Source: Amphimedon queenslandica (taxonomy: Eukaryota; Porifera; Demospongiae; Haplosclerida; Niphatidae). Taken from it: a DNA stretch of 64,000 nt. The position numbers and the translations under genes are program-made. The DNA is taken from the NCBI RefSeq assembly GCF_000090795.2, contig NW_003546400.1:96349-160348 (forward strand), given 5' to 3'. The notes beneath the pieces were generated by a model. The model did no database searches, was not told the origin of the DNA, and saw nothing but the letters and a program-made list of their open reading frames with translations. Positions 49,601 to 59,923 of the stretch are shown here, piece after piece. Numbering within the stretch: position 1 is the stretch's first letter; every line of letters starts with the position of its first letter.

Positions 49601-52600
49601 AAATGGATCTTCAAACAATGGCTGATAAAGTTGAGAAAGAGAAAGGGTATGATTATAACAAATGCGTGTACATTGTTGTAGCTCCCAAAAATTTAGTACC
49701 ATATATCCTTTTTTGAATTACATGTTTCTGAAAGACATGTATAAAAACATATGTATAAAGACATATGTACAGTACATGTATAGTTCAGTCATTTTGTATT
49801 TGTAATTGTATAGGCATTTGTTGCTGGATAAAGATCATCTAGACAAAAAGCAAATGATTCTTCAAGTACACACAATGTATTACTGACTTCACTATTATAA
49901 TTAACCTGTAATTATTAATAGGATGAAGTATCTCAACGCGCTGCTGATTTTATAGCATGCAAAGAAAAACTTGAAAAGGATAAAGAAGAAGTTGATATTG
50001 AAATTGAATTACTTGAAGATAAATTGAAACAACTAAAGGAAAGGCAGCTGTAAGGTTACTGTATTTTAATTGTCTATTCTGGTGCTATGCTAATTAGGGA
50101 AATAATCAGTCTTATTTCTGAAGAAGACAAGAAAATAAAATTGGTGCACGAGGAGCTTTCATCAATGCAAGAAGATCTTGATAAGGAAAAGTGCTTGTTA
50201 AAGCAAGCCGAAGAAGATTTGGAACAGCAAGTGGTATGAAGTATACTGCTTTGATTTATAGCAAAAGTATGCCTTAATTGTTATTTTAGCTAATGTTTGA
50301 AGAGCTCCAGCTATCTTACAGCAATGCTAAAACTGAACATGACTCTGAGAAACAATGGTATACAATATGGTATAACAATGGATTGACTTTAATCTTTTGT
50401 AGTCTTTTGGATTTGGTGACAACTAGTAACGAAAGTTGTGTCAGTGTTCTTAATATGAAAGAACAGCTAAATTGTGCACTTCGTGAAGCTAGTCAATGGT
50501 CTTTAGAAGATATACCTAGCTATGTGCAGCCTTCAGAAAAACTTATTGGGTATGTATACTACTGTATGATATGATAAATGAAATTACTGATTGTGTATTG
50601 ACGTGGGACTATGAGCTTATGCAATGTATTAAAATTTTGTAAACACAAATTGTTTTGTTGTAGGATGTTGCAAACTGAAAGAGCAACTGGTGACAAAATA
50701 AAATCTGTAACAGCTGAGGTGAGTGTGTGCATTATGTGATTTACTGTATCTGCATGTATTCTGTATGTGTTATGTATAATTGATGTAATTTGTACATGTT
50801 CAGTCTATCTGGAAATTTTTGATGTGATTTTAATTTCAATTTTGCAAAAATTAGGTCACGCATAATAATAACATGCCATATTCAATGATACATGACACAG
50901 TCTTATTTAGTAAAAATTAAATCATAGCACAGTTTTGAAACACAAAAATTTTTATAGCATAAATTTTGTGATTTACATACATGTATATGTTAGGTTGTAT
51001 CACGGCAAAGTGAAGTGTCAACTCTTCATAAACATTTATGTGATGTAGAGTCACAACTTCCTAAAGTACAAGAATCAAAGAAAAATGCAGTCACAGGTTT
51101 GCTTATACATGTAAAATACCATTTTCTCTGAGTTACTGATGCTTTTCAAAGAGAGTGACTTAATTGTTTATGTTCTCATAGTCACCTTTGTCAAGAGTGC
51201 ATAATTTTAGGGTTATTTAACATTTTAATGATTGAACAATTTTTACTTAAAAGTTAACATTGTATAATTGCATTGCTTGCATACCTACCTATGTACATGT
51301 ACATGTACATGTACGTGTACATTGTATAAGTCAAATTACTCTGCATGTTGCCCCTTTTTACATTAGCTCGACAATATCGGGAAGCTTCTAAGCTTGCTGC
51401 AGAAGAAAAAGAATTTTTGTCAAAAATAGAAATGATAAAACAGAATATTGAGAAAGTTGATGCTGAATTGTCATCGAAAAACTCTCTCCTTTCTCAATTA
51501 AGTGGGGAGTTCAGTGCCCTCAAAGAGGAAAGGAGTGCCCTTGAGAAAGAAGAAGGTACATCATGTATTTATTCATGAAACCAACCAGCTCATTTTTTGT
51601 TTGTAGACATTGGTCACATTCAAGCATTGATACCAGCAGTAATGCAGCATAGAACGTTATTATCCAAGTTTGTTTATCTACCCTAATGACCCAATAATAA
51701 CTCCTTTTTGAACGTATTTTGAATTTTTAAATGCATGTGTCCAGTTACGGAAAAGTTTTGACCTTGAAAAATGAAAACTACATATTCGTGTATAAAGTAA
51801 TTATTCTTTGTTATGTAAATTTTAGGTTTCAAAGTATTTCTGAAGTACCTTTGTATGATGCTGTACAACTATGGGCAAATATTTTAGAGGTACATTTACA
51901 TGTACATGTATGTAACTGATTTGGTAGTGTAGAATAGTTTGCTTTTCATGGAAATTTTTATGAGGATCAAATTTTGATACAGTGTAGATATGTAGTATGT
52001 AATAAGATAGATTTGTAGTATTGATGTTACGTTGATGCTAGAGTTGAATTTGATTCGACTATAGCATAAAGCAAACATACATGTATATGCATCAAAAGGT
52101 CTAATCATCCATGCTTTTTATTAAAAAGTGATGGTACTGTTGGCCTAGTGTCATGTTGTAAACCCACCTTAATTTTCACAAAGAGCCAAAATTAAAATGA
52201 AAATGAGTACAATTTTTTTGCATTACAATTGTATTCCCTATTACTTTTAGTTATTAGTACAAGATTTATGTAGCAAGCATGGATTAGATGCTCAAGTTTA
52301 TTTTACTGAATATGGGGATTCTGCAGAGAATGACGACAAAGTTACTTCATTGTTAAATCTTAATAAAGAACGCACACCTGGAGTTGGTATGGAAGATCCT
52401 TTGTGTGACAATGAAGACATTGGTATTGATAAAGAAACATTAAAAATTAGAATAGTTGATATTGAGTCAAGAATAGCCAAAGCTTGTGATGATGAAAACT
52501 TTGATGTTGCAGGTATGTGTATGTACAATGTATGCATGTACATGTACTTGTATGTTGTATTTGTTTGGCTCAATTTTACCTTTGATTAATTATTATAGCT

Positions 52601-52654
52601 GAGCTTGATGAAGAGTTGACAGCTTTAAAATCTGAATTACTCGAACTTAAGTAG
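46696..52654 (+). CDS. Large coiled-coil protein with FSFI-type motifs and UVR-like ends (unrecognised)
   Basis: The ATG at 46696 gives MAAFLKKFRNKSKSEETSG. Exon 1 46696-46984, a 27-bp microexon 47284-47310, exon 3 47355-48297, then many short exons to the stop at 52652-52654. The N-terminal half is Ser-rich and disordered with aromatic motifs LGFSFIKAS, PFSFMNN, SAFGFILN and a basic KKKHKAMRPGQ; three 8-residue repeats of LSDAKGEN type follow (48127-48200). The second half is almost wholly coiled coil, opening with RRQDIQNLKLRVEEALSKEN and closing with DIESRIAKACDDENFDVAAEL, both resembling UVR-type helical hairpins. This layout (N-terminal SFSFI, two UVR-like hairpins in a coiled coil) is loosely like DISC1, but that is speculative. 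No catalytic domain. Confidence 0.65.
50803..50960. mobile_element. TACC(G/A)TATA-family MITE, truncated or degenerate
   Basis: Begins CAGTCTATCTGGAAATTTTT, nearly the same as the right-end complement of the copy at 33905-34097, and contains the complementary AAAAATTTTTATAG towards its other end. In an intron of the coiled-coil gene. Confidence 0.5.
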
Positions 52655-52784
52655 CACAGAAGTCATTATTAATTTTTAAGAATTTGTTATAGTGAAAATT
52701 GTTTCTATTTCATCCAATACATTATTTCAACCAATGTTTTGTAGTTTTAAAATAATATTAATTAATAATAACAAGAGTCTGTAA

Positions 52785-53897
52785 TTATTTTCTATTTTTT
52801 TGAGAAGGTCCAGTGGTAGTGGATGACATATATCCTTCAGGATTCAAAAGAGAACGGGGTTGTAGTGTACACGAGGAAGGGTTAGCATATGTAATGATAT
52901 CATGGGTGCAAGGTATCAGTTGCTGGGCTCTAATTTTATCAAACCATCCATAGTCAAAATTAAACTTTTCTCTGCTGGAATCGGACTCACAATCTTGGTC
53001 ACTGACACTTGATATCGGTGGCAGATGTGCTTCTCTTGATTTTCTGTTATATTCTTGGACTTCCTGTATTGAGATGTGGTTAGGTATATATGCCATGTAC
53101 CGTTGTCCACATTTGCCGTGTAGCCATGTACTGAGAGTAGAGTCATAGCTAAGGTGAGATTGCCTTTGTGCTGTTCGGCGGGCACTGTTTGCATCATAAT
53201 CTTTACTCCTTTCTTTGACAATGTAATGCTTTTGTAGATTCCATTGACAGAAATTTAGCGAATCCTCACATCTTTTATGCCCATATTTTCTAGCTAAATC
53301 AAATGCTGACATTCCTTTATTGTCTTTTAATCTGACATCAGCCCCTTTGTCAAGGAGAACACACAAAACTTTCCAGTTACCTGTTCTTGCAGCAGCGTGA
53401 AGAGCTGTACGGCCAGTAGGACTTTTTGCATTTATTGGGGCTTTTGTGCAATCGAGTAAACTTATAACTAAGTGATGATGCCCATGATGTGATGCAATAT
53501 ATAGCGAAACCCAAGCACGGTGTTTGCACCATGTATCAGACCCAGTGATATCTTTTACTTGACTACAAAGCCCATGAGTACCTGTGTACGAATAATAGAG
53601 AATGTCTTCCCACAATTTCCACGGTCGAAGAACAATGGCACTTCCTTTTATTATAAAGTTGCCATGCAGTGTGGTGTCATCAAGTAATGGGCAAGCATCC
53701 AAGTATGTCAGAGTGTACATTTCTGATAAAATTCCTACATCTTGCTCAATAATGGACTTCAGGGACTTAATTGTTGTTCTTGCAGATACTCTATTCAAAG
53801 TCACGCTTTTTACAGGAAAATCCAATCTAATATGAAGAGACAGCGAAAAAGGAGATTGAGAGAAGGATGTCCTCAAAGATTTGCGTACCTGAGACAT
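52785..53897 (-). CDS. ANKRD60: ANKRD60-like protein: ubiquitin-like fold plus ankyrin repeats, intronless
   Basis: 370 residues. Residues about 20-95 form a ubiquitin-like region (TIKSLKSIIEQDVGI...LLDDTTLHGNFIIKGSAIVL). From about 125: WCKHRAWVSLYIASHHGH, then ankyrin units PTGRTALHAAARTGNWKVLC and DNKGMSAFDLARKYGHKRCE followed by a CQWNLQK stretch. This is the same order as vertebrate ANKRD60, where KHW...AFVALYI(A/T)SHRGH and PVGRTPLHVAA occupy the corresponding places. The C-terminal 100 residues are low-complexity and not recognised. Cellular role unknown. Shares a 133-bp start region with BLTP1. Confidence 0.82.
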   Translation of the reverse strand: MSQVRKSLRTSFSQSPFSLSLHIRLDFPVKSVTLNRVSARTTIKSLKSIIEQDVGILSEMYTLTYLDACPLLDDTTLHGNFIIKGSAIVLRPWKLWEDILYYSYTGTHGLCSQVKDITGSDTWCKHRAWVSLYIASHHGHHHLVISLLDCTKAPINAKSPTGRTALHAAARTGNWKVLCVLLDKGADVRLKDNKGMSAFDLARKYGHKRCEDSLNFCQWNLQKHYIVKERSKDYDANSARRTAQRQSHLSYDSTLSTWLHGKCGQRYMAYIPNHISIQEVQEYNRKSREAHLPPISSVSDQDCESDSSREKFNFDYGWFDKIRAQQLIPCTHDIITYANPSSCTLQPRSLLNPEGYMSSTTTGPSQKNRK

Positions 53898-54030
53898 TTT
53901 TGCTTAGCAGCTCCACCCTTTCTTCAAGCCTGCATGACCTCACCCATTAAATTATGCACGTGAGCTTTCTATGGTCACTCTCAGTCACATCACGATGCCT
54001 GAAGGAGGTCATTCTTAAAAGCCTTGCAGC
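53898..54030. promoter_or_regulatory. 133-bp divergent intergenic region ANKRD60 / BLTP1
   Basis: Contains CACGTGA and a TCACATCACGATG stretch. Outward-facing start codons imply both promoters lie here. Inferred from position. Confidence 0.45.
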
Positions 54031-57000
54031 ATGGATACAAGTTTTGGGGCAAACGAAACCTCTTTTACTCCGTTTGTTCTACTCCCTGTTGTGTTATCCA
54101 GCGTCTGGATACTCTGGGACCTTTTCTACGCCTCTTACCTCCTTGCATTTCTTGTACAATGCATAGTGAACCTTTACTTGAAAGATACTAAGATATATAT
54201 TGGTATGCTGTATTATAATATTAGCACAATCATTAGAAGAATTTTGTTTGATTTTTTTAGGTCAGTTGAGGTTAAACCTTGTTACTGGACGTCTGATTTT
54301 TAAAGAGATTGAGATATACAGAAGAGATGACAGCATACGGTATGCTATTGCTAATGTATATATATTTGTTACAATAGCTCTAATAAACTTTCTACAGTGT
54401 TGCTGATGGGTATGGTGTATTGAGGTGGTGGGCAAAGCCAAATCCTACAGGTGAGGATGATTGTTTAGATTCCTGTGGGTAGTGATGTGGAGTAAGCAAT
54501 TGTAAATTTTAAGTGTACAGTTCATTGTATAATAGCAAGAGTAGATAATAATTAGAGGAAAGTGTCCTACCGGCTATATGGTTTGCTTCATCACCGCATA
54601 GAAATGGAAAGTCACATTCCAATTACTTCTGTCTTTTATTTGAGTAGCTATATTTATTGCTAGTTATTTTCGAATAACTATATATATACAGTATACTCAA
54701 AAAATACAGAAATAACGGGAATGTAACTTTCCATTTCTATGTAGTGATGAAGCAGGTGGTATAGTGCACAGCGGGGTACTCTCCTCTAATTGTTATCTAC
54801 TCTTGATAATGGTTATTACTTATGACTATGTGAGATTATAAATTTTTTTCTTATGTTAGTAAACAGTGCATGACATTTTAGTTTACAGTTGGTTGTGTTT
54901 ACCCATACTTAGTAAAGTACTTTGGTCATGTTAAGCACGTATATGTTATTCCACCATCAGTAAGGCAGTTACCACTGTTATTGTGTTAAAGCTTTAATAT
55001 TTCAATATGAAAGAAGTTTTATCTCAAAAGGTTGTATCTCAAAATACATGACAAAAGCTTTGTAGTTTGTTCGCTGTACATGCATCTTGTTTTGTGAATG
55101 TGTACATTTACATGCATATTTTTGGTGTGTTGCACATTAGTATAAATGAACAGTGTTCATGTAATTATGCATAAAGTTTTTTGTGAGAGTAATAAAACAT
55201 GGAAGTCACTAAATTCAGCAGGTGAATGGTGTAATACTATGCTTGAAAGACTCAAGACCACTTATAAAATCCTCTACAAAATGTTAAAACACATGTATGT
55301 AGCTCTGGCCTTCCTTTGTGTCGGTTCACCACTCTGTAATTTTCTTTTATACCGTACAGCAGGAAATTTTAGAGGAAGTTAAATTGGGCAAATTGCTAAA
55401 TTTTGTGATTGAATTTTAATTTGGCAAATTTGTGGCCATGTGCCATTGAGCATATGCATATTGGCTCAAAATGGCTGATTTTATTTATGGTGAATACTAA
55501 TAAAATTCCAATTTTGCCAAGTTTAACTTGCTCCAAAATTTCTAGCTATATGGTGTAAAGTACTTGTAAATGTGTCCTGTTGGCAATATGACCAGTTGGC
55601 AGAATTTTAAGTATATTCAATGTGATACTGCAAATAAAGTAAGTTGTAATGGTTATTTATGGAGCGATTGTGAGAAGAGATTATTGTCTGAGCCACGCAT
55701 AGGCGTTAGCCGTGAAGCGAGGGAAACAGTCGTCCTGTCTGTGTGTTCACTTGTTTTTCAAAAACTGCTGTATTTAGAGTAGTAGTAAAAGTAGAAATGA
55801 AGCTAAACCAGAAATGAAAAGAAACCAGAACAAGAACGAAATTAGGGGACTCCTATCATATGCAGAACTCCAGCATGACTAGGATACACTCTAAGATAAA
55901 AACTAAACCCTAAACCCAACCTTGGTCTGGGGACTCCTAACATAACTAGGGGACTCTTAATGACATTGAAGATTTCTGTTTTTTTGTTTATGTCTTTGTT
56001 TCATTTCTACTTTTACCCCATGTATATTTGTAATATGCATGTGTACATGTAACTGTTCATTGACTTCATTCTTTAATTGGACATGTATTTCGTGATAGTA
56101 GCTAGTATATTATTATAGTATTTACTTGTTTTATGTAGCTTACTAGCTTGTCTCTGAACGGCTTGATGTTTTCTGCTCTAGTTATAGAATCTTAAGTAGG
56201 CTATTTTTAGCACAAGCTTGCAATTGTTGAGTGCATGTGTAACTCTAGAATGATTCGTTAAATCAGGTCAAGCCTGAGTGAGTGCTATTAGTTTAAAAAT
56301 GCAAACATGTACATACATGTATGTCTTTGTGATCAGTGGTTGCGATGATACTGCAGTCAAGAAGCATCACAATATGGCTAATTTATTTTCAAAATTGTAT
56401 TGTTTTATTTTAACTTGTTTAAGTTTGAATTGAGGCTACCTTGGAGAGCCTTTGTGGAGATGTTTTTTGAAATGAGTTGATAAGACTCTGTCTAAAAATT
56501 TGCTTTGTGAGTAAAAGAAAATCCACATGAGTTTTAAGAATAATTATGATATAAATATTATATGGAATTATTTTGTGTACATGCATGTATGAACAGTTTC
56601 AGAATTTTTGATGGTCATGGACCCATGGCATTAGATTTAATTTATTGTACCACTTCTTGTTCTTATTGCTGCGTTATACTTTGCATGTACAGTATTGTGC
56701 ATGTACTATACTTTATTTTGTCTCATGTTAGATAATGAGGCTCGTTGTGAGCAATGCTCTTTTCAAAGCCATGCTTGTGCCAATAAGAAGACATCACTTG
56801 TGTACTTGCATCTTAATGGCTTTGAGTATCACTGGTATCACAGGTACACATGTACATGTACTTGTAAACATTTTTATTAATGTAGCCATTGAGTACCGTA
56901 TACCTTAAAATTTTTGAATGTTTAAAATTTTGTGTTTTCAGTGAAATGAGCTCAAAAGTTATTATTGGTGTGAGGCTTTTTTTTTGTGTTCTGGCCACAG

Positions 57001-57705
57001 TCTTCATACAATAGAATGGCATTAGAGGTGGTTTAAATTTCATGAATTTAAGCGAAAATAACAAAATTTAATGCACCTCGAAAATTAAGATGCATATAGT
57101 ACTTGTTATTCAAGATGTGTACATACGCATGTACAATGTACATGTACATGTGTTTGAAAATAACCTTTAAAAGCTGTTTTTGTTCTGTTAGGAGTGATAT
57201 TTATGATGCCTGGGGTCAGACCAAAATCAATGAATATGGTAAGTTTTGTTAAAAAGTGCAAATGTTGTTATTTTGTTTGTACATGTAGATTCAGATGGAC
57301 CTGCTGGCAGTGCATGGTTGATTGGAGTTCAACCATCTGTACATTGTACTATAAATAAAGGGCAACTTGTTTTTGGTAGTCAGCTTGTTGAGAATAATTT
57401 AGTAGTGTGTTTTACTCGGGCAGAAGGACAGTATGCTGTGACACAGGTACATGCATACTCAGATTTAATATTGTATTAGTATGAATGATTATTTGTTACC
57501 ATTTTATTACTACATCATTGTGTTGAAAATTTTAGTTTTTATCACTCTAAAAGTACAGTACATGTAGTTCATCCAACTTACATGTAGATTTTGTTCATTA
57601 AATAAGTAAAAAGAAAGTTCCAAGAAAGTGCCAGATTACTTCAGCAGTGTAATACTAACTTGATTTTTGACACTTTACCCCGTGTATCGGGGACTTAATT
57701 TTGCT

Positions 57706-57779
<74 letters not shown>

Positions 57780-59871
57780 GGTCATTCCCTATTGACTCTG
57801 CCCCTCGTCCATCTGGCTTCTGTTCTAACCGCCTTAAAGAGGCAGTTTGCTGCCTGTCTCCCTGCAGAGCTCAATTCACCTTGCCGTCTTAGCTCAGTTC
57901 GTCGCGCTCCTTGGATCTCAGTTATCCCTCATCTCTGTGGAGCCTCCCTTCTAGCCTGCAGGAAGAAGTCTGGTGGGATCTGTCCCATTGTGGTTGGGGA
58001 AGTCCTATGTCGTCCGGTTTCCAAGTGCTTTTCTTCTTATGTTAAGATGCTTCATCAATCCTTTCACCTTATCAGGTAGGATTGGGAATTCCTAATGGGG
58101 CTGAAGCTATTGTTCACTCCATCAAGCTTCTCCTTTCGGATTTGTCTGTCTCCCCTAATTCTAAGCTCTGTTTGTCTTTGGATTTTCCAAATTCCAATGC
58201 CTTTAAATTAACACCATCAATAGATCTGTCCTCTTCAAGGAAATCCAGTCTCGTATTCCATCTTTCTCCTGATGGCTTGAATGCTGCATTGCTGCTATAG
58301 AGATCAGCCCCGCCTTCTCTTTGGTGAATACACCATCCTTAGCTGTTGTAGGGTCTAACAGGGCGATCCTCTTGGCCCCTTGTTTTCTCCATCCTTCTCC
58401 TTCCTCTCATTCAAAAGATCAAGGCCAAAGCCCCTGAGTTCCTTCTTCATGGCTGGTACCTTTATGATGGTATCCTTTGTGGCTCACCTACATGTACATG
58501 TACTTCTCTGCTGAAGGCACTTGATATCATTGATGAGGTTGGACCCACCCTTGGTCCCTCCCTTAATTGCTCCAAATGTCTTGTTTTTGCTCCACCAGCC
58601 TCCTTGTCTTCCTCGGTCCCTCTTCCTGATGACATTCCCTTCACTTCAAATGGCTTTGTTGTTCTGGGCGCTCCTGGGCCTTCCCAACTTTTGTGTTTTT
58701 ATCATTAAGGCACGAGTATGAAGAAATCTTCTCTGCCATTGAACCACTCTGCCTACTTGAGGATGGTCATTTGGAATATGTCCTCCTTCGTTCCTGAGAG
58801 CTGCTGTTCACTCAGCTGCTGCTTTGTACTCTTCTCTCCACAGCTCAGCCTCTACTTTGGAAGAAGTGCTGGGTTATTCTGCTGACTTGTCTTCTTCCTT
58901 GGACTCTTGCATCCCCCTCCTTTCTTACCATTCTATTAGACCTGATTGGTCCTTGCACCTGTCACCATTTCACAGAGGTTGCTTTCTGCTGCTATTGACA
59001 AGGCTTCCTATTCCGCCTTGTTATTGCAGGCCCTTGATGTCCGCCCCGGGCTCTGGTCTTGTGTTCTTCAATCCTCATTCCGGTGATTGGCTCTCAGTAG
59101 TTCCCTCTTGTCAGCTTGGTCTCCATTTTTTTGATAAAGAATTCCAGTCCTGCATTCAGTACTGGTTGGGTTTCTCTTCTGGAAATTCCTCTTCCTGTGC
59201 TGTATGCTTCCCCTATTGATCTCTTTGGTGACCACCAAGTGGGCTGTCGTGGGAACCGGGACCTAATCCATTGTCATGATTCCTTTTGCGATGTCCTCTT
59301 CTCATCTGCCCAATCAGCTGCCCTTGCTCCTCAGAAGGAGATGTCCTCTTTGATCCCAGGGTTCTGTGCCTTGCCTGCTGATGTATTTCTCCCTCATTGG
59401 GATGGTGGTCTGTCAGCAGCCCTGGATGTCACTGTCTTCTCCTCCCTTTAGATGGCCACAGTGGCTGATTCGGCTATTATTCAAGGTTCAGCTCTAGGGG
59501 TGGCTGAGGCACGTACATGTAAACTATCTATGCATGCTGCTGCTTGTCATTATGTTGCTTTAAATTTCCTCCCTCTGGCTGTTGAGGTCCTGGGATGCTG
59601 AAGCCCTAGCAGTCTCTTATCATCAACTCTATTGGTCATCAGTTAGGCCAGCGTATTAGTCGCAACCCTTCTGTTACCTCTTCCCATCTCTTCCAGCACC
59701 TCTCAATCTCATTATGGAGAGGTAACGCTGCTATGTGGGTTGCTCGGCAGCCCTCTCTTTCATCCCACATTGAAGATTCCCTTTAAGGGATTCTTTGTTT
59801 CAGTTGTTTTCTTTTGTTGCTATTATTGTTGTTTTTTTTGTTTCCTTTTTGTGTCTTTCTGCCACCATTTG

Positions 59872-59923
<52 letters not shown>

